Shown here: piece after piece, positions 7,665 through 17,223 of the stretch
How the letters are laid out: each line of letters starts with the position of its first letter
How positions within the stretch are numbered: position 1 is the first letter of the stretch
Assembly: GCA_910588065.1 (NCBI GenBank)
Contig: CAJUPZ010000012.1
Location: 15,285 to 79,284, forward strand
DNA length: 64,000 nt
Direction of reading: 5' to 3'
DNA from: an uncultured Muribaculaceae bacterium
GTDB taxonomy: Bacteria > Bacteroidota > Bacteroidia > Bacteroidales > Muribaculaceae
Made by a program: the position numbers and the translations under genes
The notes under the pieces: generated by a model
The model's database searches: none
What the model saw: the letters and a program-made list of their open reading frames with translations, nothing else
Told to the model about the DNA's origin: nothing

Positions 7665-10600
7665 TCAAACCGCGTCCCCGCAGATGCTGTCGAGCACCTG
7701 TTCCGGATTTTCAATCCAGTCGACCACCCAGATACGCTGTATCTCCCAGCCGAGCCTGTTGAGAACAGCCGGAATTGTTACCTCGCGGTCGCGCACCGTG
7801 GGGAGCGACCGGTAGTTGCGTCCGTCAAGAATAAGTCCTTTTTTATACACAGCGGGGTTTTCGGGGTCGGCAATGGCAATATCAATTTTGAAAGAGCTGC
7901 GGCCGACATTCGTCTTTACCTCAAGGCCTCTCCGGCGGAGCCCGGAGGCGATATCCTCTACAACTGAATCTTTCGAGGCGTCATCATTCTGTTGCTGCTG
8001 AGGCAGAATGCCGCTTTGTGCGAAATCAAGGAATCCGCGCAGCGCCTTAACTCCGGCAGACCACTTGCCCTCGGTGGGTATATGGTGGGGTTTGAGCGAG
8101 CTGAACACCACCATCTCCTCGCGTGCTCGCGACACAGCCACGTTGAGCCGGCGCTCGCCGCCGGACATATTGAGCGGGCCGAAATTGAGCAACACATTGC
8201 CGTTTTTATCAGGCCCGTAACCGATTGAGAAAATGATGAGGTCGCGTTCATCGCCCTGCACATTCTCGAGATTTTTGACAAACAGGGGTTCCTCGCAGCT
8301 GTCAAGTTTCATGCGCACATCTTTTTTGCGCTGCAGCTTATCGTTGAGAATATCCTCTATAAGGTTGCTCTGCATCTTGGAAAACGCGATTATGCCTATG
8401 GAGGGCAGCTCATCGGCATCGGTAGACTCCACACGGTTAATCACATAGTCGACAACAGCTTCGGCTTCTATGGCATTTGTGCGCGAACGACCCACATCAT
8501 AAATGCCTTCGGGGTCTATGACAGACACCTTCTGCTCAGCATCATTATTGCTTGGGAAGGTAAGCAGGCGATTGTTGTAGAACGCGCTGTTTGAGAAAGC
8601 TATCAGGCTTTCGTGGCGCGAGCGGTAGTGGCGCGACAGGTAGTGGGAGGGGAGTCCGAGGTCTATGCAGTCCTCAAGTATGGAGTCGGCATCGGATTTC
8701 TCGTCATAATCATCAAGGGCGTATCCGCGCGACTGGAAAAATCGCGTCGGCGGCAGCTGCCTGGGGTCGCCCACAACAATGGTGGCGCCGCCACGGGCAA
8801 TGGCACCTACGGCGTCGGGCGTCTCCATCTGAGAGGCTTCGTCGAAAATAACGAGGTCAAAGAGGCCGGATTTGAGTTCCAGATATTGGGCGACGCTGAG
8901 GGGCGACATGAGCATACATGGAAAAATCTTGCCGATTACCAAGTCAGCTTCGGCAATAATCTTGCGAAGCGACACAGCCCGGCCATTTGATATGGAGCGC
9001 CGTGCGAGGGTTGCGAATTGATTCTTTTCTTCATCACTGAGATTGAGAGAGTGGATGTGGCGCCTCATGCCGTTCAACAGCTCTTTTTGTTGCCATTTCA
9101 TGAACGCGTCGGCGGCGAGGGTGTACTGCTTCACCTTTTCCTCATGCAGCGTGCCGTGGAAACTGCGCAGACGGCTGTCAGTGTCCAGCGCGTTGTTTGC
9201 AAGGGTGTGATAGTAGGCTGATACGGTGGATTTTGCTGTTTCTTCGGCTGAGTGGCCGTTGAGGTAGTGGGCCATTATGCCGGGTTCGTTGTAGCTGTCG
9301 ATGGTATGGTATTTTTCGGAGAACTGATACCACCGTCGCAGCTCACTCAATGAGGACTTCCATCTTTCAATGGTCTTTTCAAGCTCTTCGGCGCTGCATG
9401 TCCTTGCATCGGGGGCGAGGGCGAGTGAGTCAAACTCTTTCCACAGCGGGGATGAGTGCAATATCTCCTCTACCGATTTTTTACGGAACCAGCGGTTGAG
9501 CAGCCCGGTTGCTTTCTTGCGCGCGTTTGCTATAGCCTGAGGCAGCGCCGGGATTATCTCGGTGATGCGTTTTTGGTTCTCTACAGTATTCTGTGTGGGA
9601 TAAAGCCCGAAAAGGCCTGATTCGGAAGGGTGCTTGCCAAGCAGCCGGGTCACAACATCAAGCGAGGCAATCTCATCGCAAAGGGTGGTGATGTCGGATG
9701 GCGCGAAACCGCCCATATTCTCGTATGAGAAGGCAAGCCCTTCATATTTATTGGCAATGTATCGGCAAATAATGTCGTAGAGCGACATATCATGCTGCCG
9801 TTCGGCGTGGATGGCGTCGGTAATGCTGCTGAGCACCCCCTGGATGTATCGCAGGTTGTCGGCATACCGTTGGCCTTCCGGGTCGTTGGCCATCAGTGTG
9901 TCCGGTGATTTTTCAAAAAGCGCCCTTGCGGCATCGAATTGGGCAAAGAAATCTTTTTTATTTGTTTTTGTGCCGTGGAGTTCAAGGCAGTACGGGCCGA
10001 GACCAATGTTTTCAAGGCGGGTGCGCACTACTTCGAGAGCGGCTTTCTTTTCAGCGACAAAGAGCACTCTCCTGCCGCTGTATATCATGTCGGCGATTAT
10101 GTTGGTGATTGTCTGCGACTTGCCGGTGCCGGGAGGACCGTGGAGCACAAATGTTTTGCCGTTGTGGCATTCGGATATAGCCTCAAGCTGAGAGGAGTCG
10201 TATTCCACCGGCAGCATGAGGGTTGACATAGCCTCGGCCTCTATCGCTGCGGGTGACACTTCAACCGGCCTGCCATCGTATTTGTTTTCCATCATGGCGT
10301 GGAGCAGCGGGTGGCGGTCAATCACCGCGCGGTGATTGTGTATGTCGCTCCACATCAGGTATTTGGTGAATGAGAATAGCCCGATGAATGAAATCTTTTT
10401 CACCACCCACCTGTTCCAGGCGTGGGTGTGTTTGTTGATTTCGGCAACATGGCTTTCAAAAATATCAAAGAGTTTCTTCCAGTCGTGGAATCCATTGTCA
10501 TCCTCCGGTATGTTGTCGAGCTCCGGCATTGAGAGGCCGAACATCTGGCGCAGCATTTCAATGAGCGTGACGTTGATCATTGTGTCATCGTCGCGCAGGC

Positions 10601-12029
10601 GTACGGTGTATGACAGCGCTGTTTTCTTTACAATCTGAACCGGGATGAACAGCAGGGGTGCAATGTGAGGTTTGTTGTCGCTCATATCATACCACTCCAG
10701 CGCTCCTATTGTCACAAACAGGCTGTTTGTGCCGGTTTCCTCGAGCGATGTGCGTGCGGCGCGGTGAAGGTATTTGAGAATCTCCTCGGGCGATTCGCCC
10801 CCTTTTTCACCCACCACTGCGTCAAGAATCTCCTCTTTCAGAAGGGTGATGATATTTTCAGGATTCTTTTCCTTGATAGCGGATATGTTGCGGCTTATGC
10901 GCACGTTGAGCATGGAGTTGCGGAGTGAAAGGTCCAGCAGCTTGCGCTCCCATGCTTCCAGACGGGTAGCATCGGCCGGGGTGAGGAAACCTCTGACATC
11001 GAATGATTCAATTGGCGGCAGATCCGCCGGACTGTTTGCCAGGGGGAGCGGGTTGATGTTGGCGGCTCTTGCTGCAGAGATGTCTATAAACATTTGGGGG
11101 CTGGACGCTTTGATGTTGTTGCGGGCAGTGCAGCAAGCTTCATATAGAGAGCAGTCGCCGGCCATCATGGTAGACTCAAAAGTGTAGATTCCGGTATCTT
11201 TCAGAATAATTTTTGAAAGCTTATTGGGGTCTGTTATGATGGGCTTGGAGGAGTAACGGTAATTGTTGAGCCATACACCCGGCATCACATGCCCGTTGAT
11301 AATAACCATTACCGGCGACATATTTATACGCTCGAGGCACGCGCACATAAGCAGCGTCATATCAAGGCAATTGCCTTGACGGAAATGGCGTATGAGGTCC
11401 GGTGTCATAATTCTCTGGCCGTCGGCGTTCGGAGCGAAAACACCGGTAAGATACTTGATGTTTTCGGCAGATAGCGCTTCCCATACAGATTCCAGCTGAG
11501 CCTTGAACAGATCAGGATCCTCCGTGTAGCCAACCATCGCGTATTCCGGATTTTTGCATTTGAGAATTTTGTTGGCGTTCGATACTATTTCAGATACGTA
11601 TGAGTGATGCGGCATTACAAAAGATGTCACATTCTGATATTTATCAATGTCCCACCGGAAATGGTTCCACGCCTGAATGGTGAGAGGCAGCCGGAGCATG
11701 GCGATTTCGCGCGAGTTTGTACGTACGGAAATGCCCAGTTCGGTATACACAGCTTCCGACAGAGCCAACAATCTGTCAATAGACGGGCTTATCTGCGAGG
11801 CATCAAGCACTTTCTCCTTGCCCGGCTCCAGCAGGTTTATTGTATACTTGGATTTGGGAAAATAGTAGCCTTCAACAGCAACTGTGATGTTGTTGAGTCT
11901 CTTGGCACCTGTGTTTTTGATTTTCAACAGGGCGCATACATTGTCACCATTGTGGATATTGGCATAGTTGACCGTATCGCAGTAGTCAACCGAAATTGTG
12001 ATAGTCTGAAATTCTTGTACTTGAAGCAT
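7665..12029 (-). CDS. DUF4011 superfamily 1 helicase with transglutaminase-like and C-terminal nuclease-like domains (Hhe-type defence candidate)
   Basis: 1454 residues. Residues 1-120 look like an immunoglobulin-type beta domain. A transglutaminase-like core follows, with candidate triad Cys221 (RQGNCLDMTL), His247 (NGHVMPGVWL) and Asp267. DUF4011 begins near 355 (WERKLLDLSLRNSMLNV). The SF1 helicase has Walker A GPPGTGKSQT at 631-640, Walker B with VIFDEASQ near 1060, then GDPRQLPPT, and the late motifs NVQGDERDLIIFS and NVAVSRARE. The last ~110 residues resemble the Vsr-like/MTES_1575 nuclease fold (IDIAIADPE, LILDGRNYR). From memory, DUF4011-helicase-Vsr proteins were named Hhe among candidate single-gene anti-phage systems. 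It stands alone on its strand with its own promoter and terminator. Anti-phage activity is inference; a repair role is possible. Confidence 0.85.
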   Translation of the reverse strand: MLQVQEFQTITISVDYCDTVNYANIHNGDNVCALLKIKNTGAKRLNNITVAVEGYYFPKSKYTINLLEPGKEKVLDASQISPSIDRLLALSEAVYTELGISVRTNSREIAMLRLPLTIQAWNHFRWDIDKYQNVTSFVMPHHSYVSEIVSNANKILKCKNPEYAMVGYTEDPDLFKAQLESVWEALSAENIKYLTGVFAPNADGQRIMTPDLIRHFRQGNCLDMTLLMCACLERINMSPVMVIINGHVMPGVWLNNYRYSSKPIITDPNKLSKIILKDTGIYTFESTMMAGDCSLYEACCTARNNIKASSPQMFIDISAARAANINPLPLANSPADLPPIESFDVRGFLTPADATRLEAWERKLLDLSLRNSMLNVRISRNISAIKEKNPENIITLLKEEILDAVVGEKGGESPEEILKYLHRAARTSLEETGTNSLFVTIGALEWYDMSDNKPHIAPLLFIPVQIVKKTALSYTVRLRDDDTMINVTLIEMLRQMFGLSMPELDNIPEDDNGFHDWKKLFDIFESHVAEINKHTHAWNRWVVKKISFIGLFSFTKYLMWSDIHNHRAVIDRHPLLHAMMENKYDGRPVEVSPAAIEAEAMSTLMLPVEYDSSQLEAISECHNGKTFVLHGPPGTGKSQTITNIIADMIYSGRRVLFVAEKKAALEVVRTRLENIGLGPYCLELHGTKTNKKDFFAQFDAARALFEKSPDTLMANDPEGQRYADNLRYIQGVLSSITDAIHAERQHDMSLYDIICRYIANKYEGLAFSYENMGGFAPSDITTLCDEIASLDVVTRLLGKHPSESGLFGLYPTQNTVENQKRITEIIPALPQAIANARKKATGLLNRWFRKKSVEEILHSSPLWKEFDSLALAPDARTCSAEELEKTIERWKSSLSELRRWYQFSEKYHTIDSYNEPGIMAHYLNGHSAEETAKSTVSAYYHTLANNALDTDSRLRSFHGTLHEEKVKQYTLAADAFMKWQQKELLNGMRRHIHSLNLSDEEKNQFATLARRSISNGRAVSLRKIIAEADLVIGKIFPCMLMSPLSVAQYLELKSGLFDLVIFDEASQMETPDAVGAIARGGATIVVGDPRQLPPTRFFQSRGYALDDYDEKSDADSILEDCIDLGLPSHYLSRHYRSRHESLIAFSNSAFYNNRLLTFPSNNDAEQKVSVIDPEGIYDVGRSRTNAIEAEAVVDYVINRVESTDADELPSIGIIAFSKMQSNLIEDILNDKLQRKKDVRMKLDSCEEPLFVKNLENVQGDERDLIIFSIGYGPDKNGNVLLNFGPLNMSGGERRLNVAVSRAREEMVVFSSLKPHHIPTEGKWSAGVKALRGFLDFAQSGILPQQQQNDDASKDSVVEDIASGLRRRGLEVKTNVGRSSFKIDIAIADPENPAVYKKGLILDGRNYRSLPTVRDREVTIPAVLNRLGWEIQRIWVVDWIENPEQVLDSICGDAV

Positions 12030-12036
12030 AGGGCTG

Positions 12037-12068
12037 CAAAATTACGAATAATAATGAAGCAGCGCAAA
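12037..12068 (-). promoter_or_regulatory. Near-perfect promoter of the helicase gene
   Basis: On the minus strand TTTG (12068-12065) is followed after exactly 20 bases by TAATTTTG (12044-12037), a full match to the Bacteroidetes consensus. The -7 box ends only 7 bases before the ATG at 12029, so the mRNA would be leaderless or nearly so. Confidence 0.75.
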
Positions 12069-12106
12069 AGATATTCAAGCAAATAAACAAATAATTTAAC
12101 ACAAGA

Positions 12107-13324
12107 TTAGTTATTGCGTTTGGTCGCTATAAGGCATGGTTTTGATTCCTTTCCTATCCATGTGGCTTTCTTCCAAAAATACTCCAGCGGACCCTGCCGG
12201 TGTGAGGCCAGACGCCGGCGGCTCAGCAACAAAAGTGCGGTGAAAATGCCTGTTCCGATAAGCACCGATTCAAATGCTCCCACTTTATCCCAGAGGTCAA
12301 GACCGAAATGATAGTAAATGGTAACACCCAATATGGACTGGCCGATATAGTTTGTCAGGCTCATCCTGCCAAACGGTATGATGAAGCGCTGTACGGTGTA
12401 TCCGTTGCCGGCATAAAACCATGCGAGCATGAATGCCGACACCAGAGTCGACATAAAAGCGAAGTTATATAACATAGGCACAGCTATGCTGTAGTACGAC
12501 AACACTGTGACGTTTGAAATGTGTGCCGGAATATATGTCTTGAGCATAAACAGCGGAATGCAAGCTGCTATAGACCATGGAAGCACTTTTCTCCAGAATG
12601 CTGTGCTGTCATCTGATTTCTCAAAATAAGCTTTGCGCCCAAGCCACATGCCGAGCAGGAAGAGTGCAGGGGTCTGGAACAGTCTGCCGGCCTCAACCTG
12701 CCAAAAATTGCTGTAGAGCTGACCATTCCAGATGTTGTTGGCGAGCGTTTGCCAAAGATTTCCATTTCGGCCTACTTGTTCGGCAGATGCGGCATATTTA
12801 TAAAATTCAGAGTTGGTGTCGATATAGTCCGGATTGATGAGGGCATACCCGATTTTGGCCCAACATAAGGGTTGAAGCATGAGTATGGCGGCTACAACAA
12901 GCACCGTGCGGTTGCTCCACGATGACGCAGGAATCAGTATCAGACCACATACGGCATAAAGCAGCAATATGTCACCATTGTAAAACAGAGCGTGTAGTTG
13001 TGAGAATCCGGCGAGCAGCAGCATACGCCAGGCAAACCTTGCCCGGAAATCTTCTCCTCTTCGTCGGGCATTGCGCATTTGTATGAAGAAACTGAATCCA
13101 AAAAGCAAAGAGAACGTGGCATAAGCTTTTCCCGCAAACAGGAAATAAATCAATTCCGTAGTCCTGCTGCCCAGTTGTTCAAGCCAGCCCGGTTGAGGCG
13201 CCGGGCCATAAAAGATATTGTAATGCTCCAGATTATGGAGAAGCACAATGGCAAGCAAAGCAAAACCGCGAAGGGCATCCACGCATTCCAGCCTATTGTC
13301 AGTCGATTGGTTTACTGTTGTCAT
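12107..13324 (-). CDS. DUF418 family membrane protein
   Basis: 405 residues with about nine or ten hydrophobic segments. It opens with RLECVDALRGFALLAIVLLH, the conserved start of DUF418 and of related acyltransferase-3-like membrane proteins, and the C-terminal DUF418 part has FGRMSLTNYIGQSILG followed by a basic tail. The biochemical function of DUF418 is unknown; some members lie near envelope or respiratory genes. It has its own promoter at 13356-13385 and sits between the helicase gene and a repeat-bearing gap, so the context does not suggest a partner. Confidence 0.88.
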   Translation of the reverse strand: MTTVNQSTDNRLECVDALRGFALLAIVLLHNLEHYNIFYGPAPQPGWLEQLGSRTTELIYFLFAGKAYATFSLLFGFSFFIQMRNARRRGEDFRARFAWRMLLLAGFSQLHALFYNGDILLLYAVCGLILIPASSWSNRTVLVVAAILMLQPLCWAKIGYALINPDYIDTNSEFYKYAASAEQVGRNGNLWQTLANNIWNGQLYSNFWQVEAGRLFQTPALFLLGMWLGRKAYFEKSDDSTAFWRKVLPWSIAACIPLFMLKTYIPAHISNVTVLSYYSIAVPMLYNFAFMSTLVSAFMLAWFYAGNGYTVQRFIIPFGRMSLTNYIGQSILGVTIYYHFGLDLWDKVGAFESVLIGTGIFTALLLLSRRRLASHRQGPLEYFWKKATWIGKESKPCLIATKRNN

Positions 13325-13355
13325 GGTTATTAAGAACTTGTTTAAGCTGATTTCA

Positions 13356-13385
13356 CAAAGTTACAAAATAATGCTGACATTCAAC
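13356..13385 (-). promoter_or_regulatory. Promoter of the DUF418 gene
   Basis: On the minus strand GTTG (13385-13382), an 18-base spacer, then TAACTTTG (13363-13356). The -7 box is a full TAnnTTTG match and the -33 box has one mismatch. The transcript would start about 25-30 bases before the ATG at 13324. Confidence 0.6.
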
Positions 13386-13390
13386 CACAT

Positions 13391-13418
13391 CTTAGTTGCA
13401 TTCCGGTCTTAGTTGCAT
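13391..13418. repeat. Short direct repeat CTTAGTTGCAT, two copies 17 bp apart
   Basis: CTTAGTTGCAT occurs at 13391-13401 and again at 13408-13418, in the non-coding gap between the DUF418 gene and nifJ. The remaining bases up to 13517 show no gene, tRNA or clear terminator. Confidence 0.6.
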
Positions 13419-13517
13419 ATTCCAATGCACGCCGCCTACCACTCCCGGCTCCGGTATAGGGGAAGTGGATATAGAGGTGGTAAAGAGAAACATATTTCGG
13501 GGTATTGAGGCCTTTCA

Positions 13518-13601
13518 GCCAAATCACGGAATGAATCTCGGCCAAATCACGGAATGAAACTCAGCCAAACCACGGAATGAAACCCGGCCAAATCACGGAA
13601 T
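13518..13601. repeat. Tandem repeat, unit 23 bp, just under four copies
   Basis: Units start at 13518, 13541, 13564 and 13587. Each begins GCCAAA(T/C)CACGGAAT and the first three continue TGAA(T/A)C(T/C)C(G/A); the fourth stops after 15 bases. Units differ at only one to three positions. The 23-bp period is not a multiple of three, so it is not a coding repeat, and there are no unique spacers, so it is not a CRISPR array. It lies just beyond the 3' end of nifJ. Confidence 0.85.
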
Positions 13602-13624
13602 TGGGCTGTAGGTCGCTTTCCTGA

Positions 13625-16600
13625 TTACAGTTTGTCGGTGGTCAGAGCGGTGTAAATAAAGGAGGTGCGCTTGCTGAGCTGAGGCTGAAGGGTGGCCGCC
13701 GCGTGCGGGTCTGTCATCCTGAGGTCGGCATACCGGTCCTCGCCGTTGATAAATCCGATTATTGCACCGTTGGGGGCGGGGGAGTCAACTTCAGGAGCGG
13801 CTCCGGCGGCGGGGTTGCGGCGGTATAGCTGCCAGTAGCCTGTCAGCACGGCGTTTTTCTCCTCGACGATGCTGTGGCTCATCCCTGCGCGTATGCCATG
13901 GTTTATGCAGGGGCAGTACGCTATGACAATAGCCGGGCCGGGGTGGGAATCGGCTTCGGTGAGGGCGTCGATTGTCTGCTGATAGTTTGCGCCGAGGGCT
14001 ATTGAGGCAACATAGACGTCGGGATACACCATCATCATTCTGCCGAGGTCTTTTTTATAGGTGCGTTTGCCGTCTGCCGAGTATTTTGCCACGGCGCTGA
14101 GCGGGGTTGCCTTTGATGTCTGGCCGCCGGTGTTGGAATAGCATTCGGTGTCCATAACCAGTATGTTGATGTCAACATCCTGGGCAAGCACATGGTCAAG
14201 TCCGGCAAAGCCAATGTCGTAAGCCCAGCCGTCGCCGCCGATGGCCCAGATGCTTTTCTTTACAAACAGGTCGCGGCGGGCAAGCATTTCATTGCGCAGG
14301 GGAGTGGCCGGGTCAGCTTCTATGGCTGAAATTGCCGCGGCTGAGGTAGCGATGCTTGCATTGCCGTCAGCTTTGGTGTCAACCCAACCGGTCAAGGCTT
14401 TTTTTATCTTGTCAGAGGTGGCCGGGTCGGCGATGGCGCGGTTCACAATGTCGGTGAGCTCGCTGCGCCGTGCGGCTATGGCAGTTGCTATTCCGTATGC
14501 GTACTCAGCGTTGTCTTCAAACAGCGAGTTACCCCAGGCCGGGCCGTGTCCGTCGGAATTCACACAGTAGGCATTGCTCGGAAAGTTGGCACCCCATATT
14601 GAGGAGCAGCCGGTAGCGTTGGCAATTATGAGACGTTCGCCCATAAGCTGGGTGAGCAGTTTGACGTATGGTGTTTCGCCACACCCGGCGCAGGCTCCGG
14701 AAAATTGAAGCAGCGGCTGGTATAGCTGCGAGCCGTTGATTGTTGTTCTCTCAACGAGTCCCGGTTTCTGAGCCACATTCTTCTGCAGATAGTCAAGGAA
14801 AGAGGCTTGCGATGCGAGTTGAGTGTCAATGGGTTGCATATCAAGGGCTTTGCCCGGGCAAATTGTTGCGCACGAAGCGCATCCGGTACAGTCGTGGGGG
14901 TACACCTGTATCCTGAAATTCAGCCCTTTGAGCTGAGGTGAGTGAGCGGCTATGGCAGACATTCCGGCGGGTGCTGCTTTCAGTTCCCCGTCATCAAGCA
15001 GATACGGGCGTATTGCTGCGTGAGGACATACGAGCGAGCACTCAGTGCACTGCACGCATTTCTGCGGGTTCCACTGCGGAATATAGTCGGCAATAGTGCG
15101 TTTTTCGTATGCTGTTGTGCCCATCGGCAAAGTGCCGTCCGGAGAGAAGGCCGATACCGGCAGCGAGTCGCCCCTGAGGTCGAGGCAAGGTATAGCCACC
15201 TTTTCAATAAACTCCGGCAGCTGCTGACTGTCAGCGGCCTCGGTATCAGTGGCTGAAAGCCACGCGGTTGAGTCATATTCTATTTTCACGATGGCTCCGG
15301 CCGCGGCCTCAATAGCGGCGAGGTTGTTGGCCACCGTTTGTCCCCCTTCGTGCATATACATATCGGTGATGTATTGTTTCAGTCCGGCCATGGCGAGGTC
15401 AAAGGGTATGGTCTGGTGTAGCTTGAAGAATACCGCGAGCATAATCATATTGATGCGCACGCCAAGGTTGTTTGCCCGGGCAATTGATTGGGCGTCAATA
15501 TTATACATCTGAATATTCTTCGAGGCGATGGCTCTGCGCAGCGAGGCCGGCAGGGCTGAGTCCATCTGCTTGGCGTTCCAATTGGAGTTGAGCACGAATG
15601 TGCCGCCGTCGGCCAGACAGTCTACAAGGGCAAAGCGGCGCACATAGCTGCTTTTGTTGCAGGCTATGTAGTCGGCAGACTCAATAGTATATGCCTGCTT
15701 TATGGGCGAGGTGCCGAAGCGGAGCTGGCACACGGTGAATCCGCCGGATTTCTTAGCCGAGTATTCGAAATAAGCCTGACTGTAGAGATTGCCGGCGTTG
15801 CCGATGATATTTGCGGCGGTGCGGGTTGCCCCTACAGTGCCGTCAGACCCCATACCGTAGAAAATAGCAGATGATACTCCGGATGCCTTGATGATGAGCC
15901 TCTCGGGCAGCGGCAGGGAGCGGTGGGTGACATCATCCTCAATGCCAACGGTGAAGCCGTGCATCGGGGTGGGGGAGGCGAGGTTGTCAAACACGGCCTT
16001 CACCATGGTGGGGTCGAAATTCTTGGAGCCGAGTCCGTAGCGGCCACCTGTAACCGTGATTTTGCGGCCTGATGCTGCTACTGCCGCCGCAACATCAAGA
16101 AAGAGAGGTTCGCCGGACGACCCCGGCTCCTTGGTGCGGTCCAGCACGGCTATTCTCTCAACTGTCTCAGGCAGGGCTGCGAGCAGGCTCTCTGCGCTGA
16201 AAGGCCGGTAAAGCCTCACCTTCACCGCTCCGTAGCGGGTGCCGGCAACGGCGTTGAGATGGCTGACCGTATAGTCTATGACATCGGTTGATGAGCCGAT
16301 TGACACAATCACATACTTAGCATCCGGTGAGCCGGTGTAGTCAAACAGGTGATAGTGCCTGCCCGTGAGGGCTGCCACACTGTCCATTGCCTGCTGCACA
16401 ATTTCCGGCAGGCGGTCGTAGTAGCGGTTTCGGGCCTCAGTGTTCTGAAAGTAGACATCCCAGTTCTGGGCGGAGCCGCGCAAGTCCGGGTGCTCGGGAT
16501 TCATTGCGCGCCGGCGGAAGCTCTCAACGGCATCTTTGGGAAGCAGAGGCTCAAGTTCCAGATATGTAGCTGTTTCGATAGAGGCGGTTTCGTTTGAAGT

Positions 16601-17119
16601 GCGCCATCCGTCAAAGAAGTGGAGCACAGGCACACTGCCGCGCAGTGCGGCGATGTGGGCAACAATGGCAAGGTCGTGGGTTTCCTGTACCGAAGCCGAT
16701 GCAAGCATGGCGAATCCTGTGGCCCTGCAGGCCATAACATCCTGATGGTCGCCGAAGATACTCAGGGCGTGGGTGGCGAGTGAACGGCACCCTACATGAA
16801 ACACTCCCGGAAGCAGCTCACCTGCAATCTTATACATGTTCGGAATCATGAGCATGAGCCCCTGGGAGGATGTGAAAGTTGTTGCCAATGCTCCCCCGGC
16901 CAGCGCGCCGTGGGTAGCCCCGGCGGCCCCGAGCTCCGATTCCATCTCGCGCACCTCCATGGTGCTTCCGAGGAGGTTTTTCACCCCCTTGATGTGCCAT
17001 TTGTCGGCGGTTTCCCCCATAGAGGCTATCGGGGTGATGGGATATATCGTGGCCACTTCGCTGAAAGCGTAGGCAATGTATGCAGCTGCGGTGCAGCCGT
17101 CCATGGTAGTGCGTTTCAT
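13625..17119 (-). CDS. nifJ: Pyruvate:ferredoxin (flavodoxin) oxidoreductase
   Basis: 1164 residues, the usual length of the single-chain homodimeric enzyme. In order: the pyrimidine-binding domain with YPITPIASMGE near residue 25; the transketolase C-like domain; the gamma domain (near 420-560); a 2[4Fe-4S] ferredoxin domain with CVQCTECSLVCP and CTGCASCATICP (near 685-755); and the thiamine-diphosphate domain with GACAGCGETPYVKLL and GDGWAYDIGFAGLDH. It oxidises pyruvate to acetyl-CoA and CO2 and reduces ferredoxin, a central step of anaerobic metabolism in the cytoplasm. All expected cluster cysteines visible to me are present. It is transcribed alone, divergent from porV. Confidence 0.97.
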   Translation of the reverse strand: MKRTTMDGCTAAAYIAYAFSEVATIYPITPIASMGETADKWHIKGVKNLLGSTMEVREMESELGAAGATHGALAGGALATTFTSSQGLMLMIPNMYKIAGELLPGVFHVGCRSLATHALSIFGDHQDVMACRATGFAMLASASVQETHDLAIVAHIAALRGSVPVLHFFDGWRTSNETASIETATYLELEPLLPKDAVESFRRRAMNPEHPDLRGSAQNWDVYFQNTEARNRYYDRLPEIVQQAMDSVAALTGRHYHLFDYTGSPDAKYVIVSIGSSTDVIDYTVSHLNAVAGTRYGAVKVRLYRPFSAESLLAALPETVERIAVLDRTKEPGSSGEPLFLDVAAAVAASGRKITVTGGRYGLGSKNFDPTMVKAVFDNLASPTPMHGFTVGIEDDVTHRSLPLPERLIIKASGVSSAIFYGMGSDGTVGATRTAANIIGNAGNLYSQAYFEYSAKKSGGFTVCQLRFGTSPIKQAYTIESADYIACNKSSYVRRFALVDCLADGGTFVLNSNWNAKQMDSALPASLRRAIASKNIQMYNIDAQSIARANNLGVRINMIMLAVFFKLHQTIPFDLAMAGLKQYITDMYMHEGGQTVANNLAAIEAAAGAIVKIEYDSTAWLSATDTEAADSQQLPEFIEKVAIPCLDLRGDSLPVSAFSPDGTLPMGTTAYEKRTIADYIPQWNPQKCVQCTECSLVCPHAAIRPYLLDDGELKAAPAGMSAIAAHSPQLKGLNFRIQVYPHDCTGCASCATICPGKALDMQPIDTQLASQASFLDYLQKNVAQKPGLVERTTINGSQLYQPLLQFSGACAGCGETPYVKLLTQLMGERLIIANATGCSSIWGANFPSNAYCVNSDGHGPAWGNSLFEDNAEYAYGIATAIAARRSELTDIVNRAIADPATSDKIKKALTGWVDTKADGNASIATSAAAISAIEADPATPLRNEMLARRDLFVKKSIWAIGGDGWAYDIGFAGLDHVLAQDVDINILVMDTECYSNTGGQTSKATPLSAVAKYSADGKRTYKKDLGRMMMVYPDVYVASIALGANYQQTIDALTEADSHPGPAIVIAYCPCINHGIRAGMSHSIVEEKNAVLTGYWQLYRRNPAAGAAPEVDSPAPNGAIIGFINGEDRYADLRMTDPHAAATLQPQLSKRTSFIYTALTTDKL

Positions 17120-17223
17120 AGAAATAAAATGAAGAAGCGCTGTTATTTGTTCAAATCCGTGCGGTCAGGGCAATATTTTTTGAGGGTAGGGCAATAAACG
17201 GCAGTGCTTGCAGTTAAATATGT

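Noticed and set aside
13518..13601. CRISPR array
   Set aside because: The 23-bp units are directly adjacent with no spacers, and no cas gene is nearby.
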